Shown: positions 26,242 to 36,443, counted from the first letter of the stretch. The stretch: DNA of 64,000 bases from Puniceicoccales bacterium Verruco_02 (GCA_001604585.1 LVBW01000032.1:47798-111797), one strand, 5' to 3'. The notes: a model not told the origin generated them from the letters alone. Numbers and translations are program-made.

Positions 26242-27918
26242 TCAAGTTGTGCGAAGGTGCAATATTCGCAGGCCATCCTTCATAGGTCCTGTAATCAGTT
26301 CACGCAGTTGCGACAGGCTCTTCACCGCTACGTATCCGGCCCCGTAGGCCGCCGCCAGCAAAGCGAAGTCCACCTTCTGCGGGGTAAGGAAAAAGCGTTC
26401 AAACGCTGCCCCATCGGCCACTCTGGCCACTGGCAGATGGCGGAATATGCCTCCGCCCCCGTTGTCCACCAGCACTACGTCGAGGACGCCCCTTAGCTGC
26501 GTAGCGCACAGCAAAGATGCAGCGTCGTGCAACAGGGCCAAATCCCCGCAAAGAAGCACTCCCCTGCCCCCCTGCGCCATCCCAAGGGCACTAGCCAAAG
26601 TGCCGTCTATGCCATTGGCCCCACGACTGAAGAACACCCTGAAAGGCGCGTGCCCGCTGGCGGCGTAAAGCTCGGCATGGCGCACGCTCATGCTGTTGGC
26701 AACGAAGAGGCGGCCATCCGCCGCAAGGGAGCGGAAAAGCTCTCTTGCCACAGCCCCTTCGTCAATACCCGGCGCAGTGTCAAGAGCGGCATCCAGCGCG
26801 GCCCGACACCTGCGGTTAGCCTCGGCCCACGAGGCAGCGTATGCTGCATCGGCCCCGCGGGGAAGAGGCAGAAGGTGCACAAGTTCCGGCACGAGCTGAA
26901 CCTGCGACGCGGAGGCGTGCAAAGGATCGATATTCGCAAAGCCCGGCGAAACAACGAGCGTTGGCAGGTCCAGCAACTCCAACCACTGGCGCAGGGCCTT
27001 GCTGGTAGGAAGAGGGCCGACTTGAAGGACAAAGTCCGGCCTCAGCGCATCGGCAGTCTCCCTGTCCTTCAATATGGCGGCATAGCTGTCCACCCGCACG
27101 ACGCCTTCCGGCAGATCCCCGGCACGCCAAGGCCCCAGGGCATCGCACAAGACGGGCCAGCCGCTGCGGGCGGCAAGAGTCATCAGCGAATGCCGCGCCG
27201 CCGCGTCGTCATCCGCCATCAGGGTTCCCGCCACGATGAGGCCGCGCCGAACCTCGCCGGGCAGGGAAATAGCGGAGAAGTCCGGCAAGGCTGGTCCTAC
27301 AGCAACAGGACCCATGCCTTCCAGAAGGGCCGCGGGGTCAAAGTCGAGCTTCAGACGCTCTTGCGGCTGCGGTGCCAGAGGTTCGCGGAATGGGCAGTTG
27401 ACATGCACCGGTCCGCGTTCCGGGGCCATGCAACGCATCAGGGCATGCCTCATGGTCTGGCGGAGCTGGCGAAGGCAGGCAGAGGTCGGCTCCGGGCAGG
27501 GAAGTTCAAAGAAGTCCCTGGCAAAGCTGCCATACATGCGCGTCTGGTCTATGGCCTGGCCGGCGGCGCAACGGCGCAGTTCCTGCGGACGGTCCGCCGT
27601 AAGAACAAGTAGAGGCGTCCCGCTTTCCGAAGCCTCCACGAGAGCAGGCAGGTAGTTTGCCGCAGCACTGCCCGAAGTGCAGACTAGTAGGACGGGCTGG
27701 CGCGAACTACGGGCCAGTCCCAACGCGAAAAAGCCCGCGCTTCGCTCGTCCAGTATTACGAAGGACTCTATCTGTTCACACGCGGCAAGGCCCAAAGCAA
27801 TGGGCGTCGAACGCGAACCGGGCGAAACCACGGCCTGCTTCAAACCCATGCGCGCCAGTGCAGAGGCCAGAAAGGCCCCCCATAGGCTGTTGGCGTTGCT
27901 GTGTGCGGACCAGTCCAT
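26242..27918 (-). CDS. menD: SEPHCHC synthase MenD (menaquinone biosynthesis)
   Basis: ThDP-dependent enzyme adding a succinyl semialdehyde unit from 2-oxoglutarate to isochorismate. 558 aa from ATG 27918. 'VVSPGSRSTPIALGLA' and 'ERSAGFFALGLA' are MenD N-terminal signatures, with 'TSGSAAANYLPALVEA' next. The ThDP/Mg site is 'GDLALLHDAAS' with 'VDNGGGGIFRHLP'. Other men genes are not in the window. It shows the organism probably uses menaquinone. It follows the histidine-kinase gene on the same strand (89-bp gap). Confidence 0.93.
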   Translation of the reverse strand: MDWSAHSNANSLWGAFLASALARMGLKQAVVSPGSRSTPIALGLAACEQIESFVILDERSAGFFALGLARSSRQPVLLVCTSGSAAANYLPALVEASESGTPLLVLTADRPQELRRCAAGQAIDQTRMYGSFARDFFELPCPEPTSACLRQLRQTMRHALMRCMAPERGPVHVNCPFREPLAPQPQERLKLDFDPAALLEGMGPVAVGPALPDFSAISLPGEVRRGLIVAGTLMADDDAAARHSLMTLAARSGWPVLCDALGPWRAGDLPEGVVRVDSYAAILKDRETADALRPDFVLQVGPLPTSKALRQWLELLDLPTLVVSPGFANIDPLHASASQVQLVPELVHLLPLPRGADAAYAASWAEANRRCRAALDAALDTAPGIDEGAVARELFRSLAADGRLFVANSMSVRHAELYAASGHAPFRVFFSRGANGIDGTLASALGMAQGGRGVLLCGDLALLHDAASLLCATQLRGVLDVVLVDNGGGGIFRHLPVARVADGAAFERFFLTPQKVDFALLAAAYGAGYVAVKSLSQLRELITGPMKDGLRILHLRTT

Positions 27919-28006
27919 GCGAAAGGTGGATTGTGCAGAGCCAAACGGCTTGGCCAAGGCCCGAGGATATGCAAAGGCCGTGCAAAGAAGCCAGTAAGAA
28001 AACAAC

Positions 28007-29416
28007 TTAAGACTGCTCCGAACACCGGAAAAGTATCGAGAACTCCGTGCCCTCTGGGCCGCTCTTCTCAAGCTTCAGCTCGGCTTCCATCTGTTTGACA
28101 AGCTGTGCTGCAATGGCGAGCCCTACGCCCGAACAACCGGGCTTGCTGCTGCGCACAGGAAGGAAAGGATCGCCCAGCATGTGCTCCGGCAGCCCCGGAC
28201 CATTGTCACACACCAGAAGGCTCACAGCCCCATCGCCGCGCAGTCCCCATTCCATGCGCACCTCCTGCCCGACCTTGGACGCCTGAACGGCGTTCTGAAC
28301 AAGGTTCACCGCTGCCAGCGCCAGCAGATTGCCCCGGCGATTGTCGAGCGTCAGCTCCGGGCAGCCTTCGCTTACAATCTTCACCCCGTTGCGCGCTGCC
28401 AGAGGGCCGCAACGGGCCATTACCACATCTGCAATTTCGCCCAGTGCATAGTCGAAGCGTTCCCCGCCCTCTTCCTGCGCAAGTATGGAGATGCTGTCCT
28501 CTATCATGCGCGCCATGCGCCTTGCTGCCTCTCCGGCATCGTCCAGTCCCTCTTCTGCCGCTCCGGCGCGGCGGCGCTCCTCCACATACATGCTCAGGGC
28601 TGCGAGCGGGTTCTTCAGCCCGTGCAGCAGATTGGCCGTAACCGCGCCGATGGCCGACACTCTGGAGCGCAGGGCCAGCTCCCGGTTTGCGCGCACAAGC
28701 TCCCTTGTGCGCGCGTAGAGAAGCTGATTGCCACGGTGCAGGTTCCAGAAAGCCCAGCCCGTAAGCCCGCCGCCAAGTATCAGCGCGGCCAGCAGGGCCA
28801 ACCCAGCCTGAGTGATAAGATTGCGGTCCAGCTCTGCAAAAGCGGCCAGAGTAGGCGTGCCATCCAGCAGGAACTGCCCTACGCCAATGAGCTTGTCGCC
28901 GCCACGCTTGTGCAGGGGGACCAACACCTCCAAGAGCGGCGGCCCCTCGCCCTCACGTATCAGTGAGCTGACAAAATACTCCCCCAGAGCCGCGTGCCTG
29001 TGGAAGCGCCCAAGAGGCTGCATGGTCCCCATCTTTGCAAGGTCTTCGGCAGATAGGCCACCGCCAATGAAAAACGAGGGAGCCGCGTCGAGCAGATTGC
29101 CGCTCGTATCGAATACGCGGAAAGCCACCACTCCGTCCAACCTGGACACATCCAAGAGGGCGTCGAGCAGGTATTCTCCGGCCACGCCCATGCCGTAAAA
29201 ACCGGAGGCGTAACTAGCCGCCTTTTCCAGCTCGAAAAGAGTCACCGAATGCAGCACAGCGGCGTCTCGTGCGCATATCTGCGCCCTTAGCCTCTGGCGC
29301 AAGGAAAAAGTCACGGTGGCCAGTACGGCCACAAACACACATAGCCCCAGAAGGGCCGAGGCGAACGCCTTGCCCGAGCGTTGCACCCCGTCCTTGCCTT
29401 GGGAGATTACGATCAT
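28007..29416 (-). CDS. membrane sensor histidine kinase
   Basis: About 469 aa. One transmembrane helix near residue 20-40 ('ALLGLCVFVAVLATVTF') and a second before 'FWNLHRGNQLL' enclose a periplasmic sensing domain of about 170 residues. The phospho-acceptor His is in 'LLHGLKNPLAALSMYVEE', the N box is 'AVNLVQNAVQASK' and the G boxes are 'DNGPGLPEHM' and 'GCSGVGLAIAAQL'. In-frame start alternatives are at 29425 and further upstream to 29536. No response regulator is adjacent; the nearest orphan regulator is at 49460. The signal is unknown. Confidence 0.88.
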   Translation of the reverse strand: MIVISQGKDGVQRSGKAFASALLGLCVFVAVLATVTFSLRQRLRAQICARDAAVLHSVTLFELEKAASYASGFYGMGVAGEYLLDALLDVSRLDGVVAFRVFDTSGNLLDAAPSFFIGGGLSAEDLAKMGTMQPLGRFHRHAALGEYFVSSLIREGEGPPLLEVLVPLHKRGGDKLIGVGQFLLDGTPTLAAFAELDRNLITQAGLALLAALILGGGLTGWAFWNLHRGNQLLYARTRELVRANRELALRSRVSAIGAVTANLLHGLKNPLAALSMYVEERRRAGAAEEGLDDAGEAARRMARMIEDSISILAQEEGGERFDYALGEIADVVMARCGPLAARNGVKIVSEGCPELTLDNRRGNLLALAAVNLVQNAVQASKVGQEVRMEWGLRGDGAVSLLVCDNGPGLPEHMLGDPFLPVRSSKPGCSGVGLAIAAQLVKQMEAELKLEKSGPEGTEFSILFRCSEQS

Positions 29417-29712
29417 CGACTCCATGAATACTTGGCCTATGGCCTGCACCCATATGTAACGCGCAAATGTCTTCTGTGCCAGCCAATCAGTAACCTTGAT
29501 ATAGGGCAGGCGGAACAATGAAGCGCCAGTTTGCACAACTGCTTGCCACCTGCGGGCTTGATTCCTGTCTGATTATCGGGAACTATTGCACTTCGACACC
29601 AGTTTGGGCATCTGCAAGGACCGGACTTGTTGCGATTGCGAGGCCTGCCTGAATCCGTTCGCAACATGAATGTTGGTCGCAGCCTTCGCCAAAGCATCAC
29701 GGGGACATAATC

Positions 29713-30150
29713 ATGAAGCGTTTCCTTATCCTCAACGGACCGAATCTCAACCGCCTTGGCAAGCGCGAGCCGGGCGTGTACGGCGCCGACGGGCTGGATG
29801 TTCTGGAGGCCATGATCCGCAAAGAGGCTGCCACGCTGGGTGTCTTGGTCAGCTTCCTTCAAAGCAATCACGAAGGGGCCTTGATCGAGGCCATACATGC
29901 GGCCCATGACGAGGCCTTGGACGGGATCGTGTTCAACCCGGCCGCCTTCACGCATACGAGCGTTGCCCTGCGCGATGCAATAAGCTCCGGCACAGTGCCA
30001 GTAGTGGAGGTGCATATCAGCAATGTTCACGCACGCGAAGAGTTCCGCCATACGACAGTGACGGGGGCTGTGAGTCGGGCCGTGATTTCGGGACTGGGTT
30101 TCGAAGGCTACCTTGCGGCCCTGCGCTTCCTTGCGGCCAACAAGTCGTAG
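29713..30150 (+). CDS. aroQ: type II 3-dehydroquinate dehydratase
   Basis: Shikimate-pathway dehydratase, 145 aa, forming the usual dodecamer. The conserved blocks are 'LILNGPNLNRLGKREP' with the catalytic Tyr in 'GVYGADGL', 'QSNHEGALIEAIHAA', 'FNPAAFTHTSVALRDAI' and 'EVHISNVHAREEFR'. Start ATG 29713. The next gene converges, ending 2 bp beyond it. Confidence 0.96.
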   Translation: MKRFLILNGPNLNRLGKREPGVYGADGLDVLEAMIRKEAATLGVLVSFLQSNHEGALIEAIHAAHDEALDGIVFNPAAFTHTSVALRDAISSGTVPVVEVHISNVHAREEFRHTTVTGAVSRAVISGLGFEGYLAALRFLAANKS

Positions 30151-30151
30151 C

Positions 30152-30508
30152 CTAGCGACGCTTGCGCTGGGCGTACAGGCTGGATATGGCGCTTTCCTGC
30201 TCGCCCTCTATCTCACCGCTGATTTTCAGCCCATCGGTGACCCTTGTCATGAACCCGAACACCGGATAGGAGGCCCAGCCTAGAAACAGCCCGCAAAGGC
30301 CAAGCACCGGGGGCAGAAACAAGAGGCAGGCAAGCCCCGAGGGCAGGCCCGCCACCAGATCTTCGGGCAGCATGGCATTTACTGCGTCGCTAAGGAAACT
30401 GCCCGCGAACAGCAGCACCCCAAGCAAGACACCCCAGGCAGTGCCCACATACGCCGACAGGAGCATGTAGGAGCCGAGAGTCAGACTCTTGATTGTATTG
30501 TTCTGCAT
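30152..30508 (-). CDS. small membrane protein of unknown function
   Basis: 118 aa with two to three hydrophobic helices ('GVLLGVLLFAG', 'LACLLFLPPVLGLCGLFLGW') and a basic C-terminal tail ending '...YAQRKRR'. ATG 30508 is preferred; a TTG at 30535 would add nine residues. No recognised family. It is adjacent to and convergent with aroQ. Confidence 0.65.
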   Translation of the reverse strand: MQNNTIKSLTLGSYMLLSAYVGTAWGVLLGVLLFAGSFLSDAVNAMLPEDLVAGLPSGLACLLFLPPVLGLCGLFLGWASYPVFGFMTRVTDGLKISGEIEGEQESAISSLYAQRKRR

Positions 30509-30892
30509 TGTGCGAAGTATATCTATCTTGTTCAACCTTGCGGGATGAACTCAGAAGCAAATATCATGCCCAGACGGCAGAGCGAATGTTCATCATATGC
30601 CAATATGCCTTGCATCAAGGGTTTGCTAATGACACATAATTCGATCCCAGTATTCGCACCTGCGTTATACCCCTTTAAGGGTATGGCGATTGGAGGTTAT
30701 TGCCTACGATGAGTGGGGCAAAGTGCCCAAATGTTCCGCCACACGCAACACAATCTTAACGAAGGCAGATTATTCCACGACAAAGCAGCCCAGTATCCTC
30801 GCGCTTGCCATTCGCACGCATCCTGGGCATATTCTCCCGCTTAACAGACACTCCGCGCACATTCTGCCGGGACTTGTGCCACACTTTTTCCG
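30509..30892. other. intergenic region upstream of prfA
   Basis: 384 bp without a credible gene. It is A+T-richer than average and contains the short palindrome ATACCC-CTTTAA-GGGTAT near 30666-30683. It presumably carries the divergent promoters of prfA and the small membrane-protein gene. No riboswitch fold recognised. Confidence 0.5.
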
Positions 30893-31975
30893 ATGCCCAC
30901 ACTTCCAGACACAGCACCTTTCAAAGCCCGCCACAAGGAACTGGACTCCCAGATGGCAGAGCCGGACTTTTACGGCGACCGCCGCCGTGCCGCCTCCGTC
31001 ATGCGCGAGCATCAGAAGCTGAGCACCCTGCTCGACATGGCCGAAAAGTTCCGCTCCGTCGAAAAGCAGATTGCCGACAACCGCGAACTGGCCAAGGCCG
31101 AAGACGATGCAGAGCTGCGCGCAATGGCGCTGGAGGAAATCCCATCGCTTGAGGAGGACTTGACCCGCATCTACGAGGAAATCCTGACGGCCATGATACC
31201 GCCGGACCCCTCCGACTCACGCAACACCATCGTCGAAATCCGCGCTGGAACAGGTGGCGACGAAGCCTCGCTCTTTGCCGCAGACCTATTCCGCATGTAC
31301 TCACGCTACTCCGAGGAAAAGGGCTGGAAGATCGAGATGATGGGCGCAAGCGAGTCCGAAGCCGGTGGCTGGAAGGAAATCTCCTTCCTCGTCGTGGGCG
31401 ACGAAGTTTACAAACAGCTCAAGTTTGAAAGCGGGGTCCACCGCGTGCAGCGCGTCCCTGCCACCGAGGCTCAGGGCCGCATCCACACAAGCGCCGCCAC
31501 CGTGGCCGTGCTGCCCGAGGCCGAGGAAGTCGATGTCGAAATTAAGCCAGATGAAATCGAAATAAGCGTGGCCCGCGCCAGCGGCCCCGGCGGACAGGGC
31601 GTCAACACCACCGATAGCGCCGTGCAGATACTGCACAAGCCCACGGGCATGATCGTGAAGTGCGCCGACGAGCGCAGCCAGATTAAGAACAAGGCCAAGG
31701 CCCTCAAAGTGCTGCGAAGCCGCCTGCTCGAAAAGCGCGAAGAGGAGGAAAGGGCCAAGTACGCCGCGAACCGCAAGGCCCAGATTGGCAGCGGAGACCG
31801 CTCCGAGCGCATCCGCACTTACAATTTCCCCCAAGGACGCATCACCGACCACCGCATCGGCCTTACCCTATACAACCTATCAGAGGTCATGGAAGGACAG
31901 TTGGACGAAGTCATCTCCGCCCTCCAGCAGGCAGACCGCGAGATGAAGGTAAAGGCACTCGGCGAAAGCGAATAG
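30893..31975 (+). CDS. prfA: peptide chain release factor 1
   Basis: RF1 reads UAA and UAG stop codons. 360 aa. The tripeptide anticodon is PAT in '[15 protein letters not shown]', distinguishing it from RF2 (SPF), and the catalytic GGQ motif is in '[14 protein letters not shown]'. Start ATG 30893. Downstream genes (NfeD-like, RidA) follow on the same strand. Confidence 0.96.
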   Translation: MPTLPDTAPFKARHKELDSQMAEPDFYGDRRRAASVMREHQKLSTLLDMAEKFRSVEKQIADNRELAKAEDDAELRAMALEEIPSLEEDLTRIYEEILTAMIPPDPSDSRNTIVEIRAGTGGDEASLFAADLFRMYSRYSEEKGWKIEMMGASESEAGGWKEISFLVVGDEVYKQLKFESGVHRVQRVPATEAQGRIHTSAATVAVLPEAEEVDVEIKPDEIEISVARASGPGGQGVNTTDSAVQILHKPTGMIVKCADERSQIKNKAKALKVLRSRLLEKREEEERAKYAANRKAQIGSGDRSERIRTYNFPQGRITDHRIGLTLYNLSEVMEGQLDEVISALQQADREMKVKALGESE

Positions 31976-32074
31976 ACACCCCTGCCGAGAGCTGCGAAGC
32001 GCGGGGCGGCCAACATCTGCAAATGCCTCTTCGCTCTTGAACCCGGTCTATTGCGCGTCATACTCTTCTTACAT

Positions 32075-32548
32075 ATGGACCCGATAGCCACGACGCTCTT
32101 TCTTGCAGGACTCATACTACTGGGCTTTGAAATAATCGTGCCGGGCGGAATACTCGGCGGCATAGGCGGACTCTGTATGCTCGCAGGCGCTGTCGATATA
32201 TGGATAAACCACGGCAACGGCTGGGGCCTGACGGCGGTCTTTGGCAGCATACTCGTCGCCTTCTTGTTCTTCTTTCTGGAGATACGCCTGCTCAAGACCG
32301 GCCCTCTGGCGCGGCGCTTCCTTCTTAGCGGGCAGACTCCGCCAGCCGAGGCCCATGTAGCGGCAGGCATGGCCCCCGGCAGCAAGGGCCGCAGCCTTAC
32401 GCGCCTAAACCCATCGGGCCTAGTCGAAGTGGAAGGTCGCAGCCTCGAAGCCCTCTCGCGCGATGGCATGATTGAGGAAGGCGCAGAGGTTGAAATCATT
32501 TCCGACGACTCTTTCCGCGTGCTAGTCCGCCGGGCAAGACAGGGCTGA
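32075..32548 (+). CDS. NfeD-like membrane protein
   Basis: 157 aa. Two or three transmembrane helices ('TLFLAGLILLGFEIIVPGGI', 'AVFGSILVAFLFFFLEIRLL') precede a C-terminal soluble OB-fold-like domain ('GRSLTRLNPSGLVEVEGRSL'), as in short NfeD proteins that partner membrane proteases or SPFH proteins. The 'GRxLTxLxPSGxVxVxG' pattern is the family hallmark. ATG 32075 is preferred over a GTG/ATG a few codons upstream. No SPFH gene is adjacent. Confidence 0.85.
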   Translation: MDPIATTLFLAGLILLGFEIIVPGGILGGIGGLCMLAGAVDIWINHGNGWGLTAVFGSILVAFLFFFLEIRLLKTGPLARRFLLSGQTPPAEAHVAAGMAPGSKGRSLTRLNPSGLVEVEGRSLEALSRDGMIEEGAEVEIISDDSFRVLVRRARQG

Positions 32549-32578
32549 CGCGAAACAGCAAACCTCGAAAACTGCGCC

Positions 32579-33040
32579 ATGATCGAAAACCGCCTAGCAG
32601 AACTCGGTATCACCCTTCCAGAGCCACCCAAGGCCGTCGGGGCCTATGTGCCCGCCCTTCGCAGCGGCAACCTTCTCTACGTATCCGGCCAGCTCCCTTT
32701 GCGAGAAGGCAGGATACTGGCCCAAGGCCCCGTGGGCAGCGCATGCACGCCCGACGAGGCACGCGAAGCCGCCCGCCAGTGCATACTGAACATGCTGGCC
32801 ATAGCCCGCCGTGAGGCAGGCAGTCTCGACGCCATTGCCCGCGTTGTGCAGTTGCAAGGCTTTGTCCATGTAAGCGCTGGAGAGTCCGCGAACATCGTGC
32901 CCACGATAAACGCGGCCTCGGAGCTACTCTTTGAGATATTCGGTGAAACGGGCCGTCACAGCCGCGCAGCCATCGGCGTGGCGGCTCTGCCGCTTGGAGC
33001 TGCGGTGGAAATCCTTGCCACTCTGGAACTAGACAAATAG
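32579..33040 (+). CDS. RidA family (YjgF/YER057c/UK114) protein
   Basis: 153 aa, the longer RidA subgroup. 'LLYVSGQLPLREG' and the C-terminal 'HSRAAIGVAALPLGAAVEI' contain the substrate Arg that binds the imine carboxylate. These proteins hydrolyse reactive enamine/imine intermediates from PLP enzymes. It starts 30 bp after the NfeD-like gene and may be in the same operon. Confidence 0.92.
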   Translation: MIENRLAELGITLPEPPKAVGAYVPALRSGNLLYVSGQLPLREGRILAQGPVGSACTPDEAREAARQCILNMLAIARREAGSLDAIARVVQLQGFVHVSAGESANIVPTINAASELLFEIFGETGRHSRAAIGVAALPLGAAVEILATLELDK

Positions 33041-33235
33041 CCGTCCGCCCGAAAGACCCCCTTTGTAAGAAACATCACCCAAGCCTGTGAGCTTGAGAAA
33101 TTTTGGACAAATCGCTGAATTAGTAAAGCATGGTCTCAACTTTGATAGACGTTGACCGATCCAGTCCTTGGATGTGAATACCCCTGCGAAAGGACACTCC
33201 TTCGCCAAACGCCTCATCCTCGGCATGCCCATCAA

Positions 33236-34432
33236 ATGAAGACGAGCACACTGGCCTGCGCCCTCGCCCTTGCAGCACCCCTTTTCACCAGCGCGGCGGA
33301 AAAGATGCCCAAACTAATCGACACCAAGGCCACGGCGCAGACCGTAGCCCTCTTTGAAAACCTGCACAAGACGGGCACAAAGCACGTCCTCTTCGGCCAC
33401 CACGACACCCTTGCCTACGGGCACGACTGGATAGGCGAGCCGAACCGCTCCGACATCAAGGATGTGACCGGCGACTACCCAGCCGTGTATGGCTGGGATC
33501 TGGCCCCACTGGAGCCTGCGGACATGAACCCGCACCCTGGCCGCGAGCGCATGAACGAAACGCGAATGCTAGCCTTCGCCAACCAGGCATTCGGGCGCGG
33601 GGGAGTTGTCACCTACTGCTGGCACGCTGCCAACCCCGTTACAAAGAAGAGCTTCTACGACCTTACCCCCGCACTGCACACCCTGCTCCCCGGCGGCGAG
33701 CAGCACGGCTATTACCTCACGATGCTGGACCGCTTTGCGGAATATTTCGGCAAACTCTCGCCCATGCCCGTCATCTTTCGCCCATTCCACGAACACAACG
33801 GCGAATGGTTCTGGTGGGGCAAGACGCATTGCAGCGAAGAGGACTACATCGCCCTATGGCGCTTCACCGTGAAGTATCTGCGCGATGTAAAGGGCGTCCA
33901 CAACCTCATTTACGCGTTCTCGCCCGACCGCGGACGGATAGACCTATCCAAGGGCGACACGGACTACTTCTACGGATGGCCGGGCGATGACTACGTGGAC
34001 ATTATCGGGCTGGACGACTACGTGGACGTGAGAATGCCGCGCGAGAACCCTGCCCTAGGCGAAACGCCCGAAAAGTCCCTTGAAGGCAAGATGCAGGACC
34101 TAGTCACAAGCCTTGAGATGATAGCCCGCATTGCCGAAGAGCGCGGAAAAGTGCCCGCCCTCACCGAGACTGGCAACGATCAGCAGACAATCCCCAACTG
34201 GTGGACAAAGGTTCTGCTGCCATGCCTCGACGCAAGCGAGCTGACCCGCCGCACGGCATGGGTGGAAGTGTGGCGCAACGCCAATGCCGAGCTTGAAGGA
34301 CACGAACACTTTTTCGCCCCCTACAAAGGGCACCCGATGGCTGAGGACTTCATCGAATTCTGCAACAGCGACCTAATACTGCTGGAAAACGACCTGCCCT
34401 ACATGTACAGGCCTGCGTCAAATTGCGACTAG
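33236..34432 (+). CDS. secreted glycoside hydrolase family 26, probable endo-beta-1,4-mannanase
   Basis: 398 aa with an N-terminal signal peptide ending near 'LFTSAAEK', so exported. The GH26 acid/base Glu is in 'FRPFHEHNGEWFWWG', and the nucleophile Glu is in 'VPALTETGNDQ' near residue 315. 'VLFGHHDTLAYGHDW' near the N-terminus is typical of mannanases. It is a single-domain enzyme with no carbohydrate-binding module. The start is ATG 33236; upstream in-frame sequence to 33152 does not look coding. It stands apart from the galactan locus at 54-64 kb. Confidence 0.9.
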   Translation: MKTSTLACALALAAPLFTSAAEKMPKLIDTKATAQTVALFENLHKTGTKHVLFGHHDTLAYGHDWIGEPNRSDIKDVTGDYPAVYGWDLAPLEPADMNPHPGRERMNETRMLAFANQAFGRGGVVTYCWHAANPVTKKSFYDLTPALHTLLPGGEQHGYYLTMLDRFAEYFGKLSPMPVIFRPFHEHNGEWFWWGKTHCSEEDYIALWRFTVKYLRDVKGVHNLIYAFSPDRGRIDLSKGDTDYFYGWPGDDYVDIIGLDDYVDVRMPRENPALGETPEKSLEGKMQDLVTSLEMIARIAEERGKVPALTETGNDQQTIPNWWTKVLLPCLDASELTRRTAWVEVWRNANAELEGHEHFFAPYKGHPMAEDFIEFCNSDLILLENDLPYMYRPASNCD

Positions 34433-34515
34433 CCCCACCCCACCAGTCGGTTCGCAAAAACTTGCCCGATTACATATGCCTCTCTATCTTGCGGACAAGG
34501 AAGGGATTGCACCAT

Positions 34516-35448
34516 ATGTTGCTCGTTGCAGGCAGTCTGGCTCTGGACCGCGCTTACCGCTGCGCCAGCCTTCCGTTATCCGGCAGCGTGCAGGGCAGCG
34601 CCTCGCTCCAAATCGGCGCACTGGGCGGCATCGAGGCCCTTGCCGCAAGACGCTCCGGGGCGGAAGTGGCCCTGTATGCAGCAGTGGGCGATGATGCCGA
34701 CGCCGTCTCTCTTCGCCGCCTACTATCTCAGAACGGCATCGAGGCCGTGTTACAAACTGTGCCCGACGCGCCCAGCGGCAACTCTGCCAGCATTATTGCC
34801 GACGATGGAGCATTTGTGAGCAGTCAGGCCAGCGCCGCCAACGCCCTGCTGGAAGTAGGGCAAGAGGCCATGCAGCTACTGGAAAGGTGCAGCCTGCTGC
34901 TATGCCAGTGCGAGGCTGCCTCCCCCGCCAGCGCCCAGTTAATGGCAAGAGCCGGCGCAAGGGGTATACGCCGCGTCCTGCACGCCAGCCCCGCCCGAAC
35001 GGATGCGCTAAGCGTACTGGCCCCTCTGGCGGACTTAATCATATGCTCGCCGGACGCCCTCTGCGCCATAGCCCGCATGAACGGCGGCCCCGAATGGCAG
35101 GAAGGAATGGACGAGGGGCACATACACGCCCTGCCCGACGCCCGCCTGCACCAACTCTGCCGCTGCGTGACAGGCGACCTTGTCGTGCTTCTTGGGGCAA
35201 GAGGGGCCTTCCTATCCCCTCGCGAAGGCCCATTCCGCCTGCTGGGCGATGTCCGCGCCCCGGCCACGCTCCACGGACTGCGCTGCGCGGACGAGGCATT
35301 CGTCGGTGCCTTGTGTGCGGCTCTGGATACCGACGGCGAGCTTAACGCCGCCGTCCGCATAGCTGTGACAGCCAGCGCCCTGCTGCCAAGGCCCGGGGGG
35401 CAGGAAGCACTATTACGCAAGGCGGATATTCAAGCCGCAATCCTGTAG
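34516..35448 (+). CDS. PfkB-family carbohydrate kinase-like protein with degenerate catalytic motif
   Basis: 310 aa from ATG 34516. The ribokinase-like fold is suggested by 'LLVAGSLALDRAY' at the start, 'GAEVALYAAVGDDADAVSLR' and the C-terminal 'HGLRCADEAFVGALCAAL'. In active kinases the last block reads GAGDxFxGAL. Here it reads CADEAFVGAL, so both glycines of the anion hole and the catalytic Asp are replaced (Asp to Glu if aligned without gaps). It may be an inactive regulator or a changed enzyme. Next to rpiB, consistent with pentose metabolism. Confidence 0.75.
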   Translation: MLLVAGSLALDRAYRCASLPLSGSVQGSASLQIGALGGIEALAARRSGAEVALYAAVGDDADAVSLRRLLSQNGIEAVLQTVPDAPSGNSASIIADDGAFVSSQASAANALLEVGQEAMQLLERCSLLLCQCEAASPASAQLMARAGARGIRRVLHASPARTDALSVLAPLADLIICSPDALCAIARMNGGPEWQEGMDEGHIHALPDARLHQLCRCVTGDLVVLLGARGAFLSPREGPFRLLGDVRAPATLHGLRCADEAFVGALCAALDTDGELNAAVRIAVTASALLPRPGGQEALLRKADIQAAIL

Positions 35449-35482
35449 CGCAGGCGGCAAGCGGCAGGGACAAATCAAAGCC

Positions 35483-35926
35483 CTACATGGCGTCCACTTT
35501 GTCGAGCCGGGGCTGGTGGCGCCCGCCCTCGTAGCTGGCGTTGAGCCAGGCCTCCACAATGGCAAAAAGCTGATCCTCGGGGAACATGCGCTCACCTAGC
35601 GAGATGATGTTGGCGTTGTTGTGCTCCTTGCACAGGCGGGCGCTGTCCACATTCCAACACACTGCGCAGCGAATGCCGCGCACCTTGTTGGACACCATTG
35701 CCTCGCCATTGCCACTACCGCCAAGGACAATGCCCAGATCATACTCTCCCCTTGCCACGGCCTCGGCCGCCGGACGCACAAAGTCCGGATAGTCGCACCT
35801 TTCGGAACTAAACGTACCAAAGTCGCCCACGCGATGACCGCGCGCGGCCAGTCCTTCGCGAAGTAGTTCCTTGTAGCGGAACCCGGCGTGATCCGAACCA
35901 AGAGCAATGGAGGGCTTGTCTGCCAT
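35483..35926 (-). CDS. rpiB: ribose-5-phosphate isomerase B
   Basis: 147 aa from ATG 35926. 'ALGSDHAGFRYKELLREGL' opens the RpiB/LacAB fold. The active-site loop is 'LGGSGNGEAMVSNKVRGIR' rather than the E. coli 'CGTGIG' type, so the Glu-based catalytic subgroup known from Mycobacterium tuberculosis RpiB is likely. 'ANIISLGERM' is also conserved. It converges with the PfkB-like gene (34-bp gap). Confidence 0.93.
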   Translation of the reverse strand: MADKPSIALGSDHAGFRYKELLREGLAARGHRVGDFGTFSSERCDYPDFVRPAAEAVARGEYDLGIVLGGSGNGEAMVSNKVRGIRCAVCWNVDSARLCKEHNNANIISLGERMFPEDQLFAIVEAWLNASYEGGRHQPRLDKVDAM

Positions 35927-36121
35927 ATGTCGGTTAGACGAAAACAAAGCCACGAAGAGCGCAACAAAGAAACTGCTCAAACAATTGAGGAGGACAGCCC
36001 TGTATGCGGCAGCGAAGGGCATGGCCTGCGAAGATCAAGTTACAAGCGGCCCAGCTTTGGAATTGCCAAAGACCCATGCAACATGCATCTTCTCCCAGTC
36101 TGAAGCGCCGTGCGCTACAAT

Positions 36122-36195
36122 GCGGGCATAGTATAGTGGTAATACGTGAGCTTCCCAAGCTTGAATCGTCGGTTCGATCCCGACTGCCCGCACCA
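36122..36195 (+). tRNA. tRNA-Gly (anticodon CCC)
   Basis: Acceptor stem GCGGGCA pairs with TGCCCGC, and the D arm, anticodon loop TTCCCAA (anticodon CCC), T loop GGTTCGATCC and encoded CCA end (36193-36195) are all present. 74 nt. Confidence 0.95.
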
Positions 36196-36367
36196 GATAT
36201 TTCCAGAGCATCACTCTCCGCATAACCACATGCTTGTTGGGCTATCTGAACGTAAGGCTGTTGAGCTTTCCACATAGCAAAGCCAAGCCTCAACAATTGC
36301 ACCAAGTGCCAATACCTTGGCGAAGACCTCGATTGCGCACATTTCCACGCAGGGAAGGTGAGAAAAA

Positions 36368-36443
<76 letters not shown>

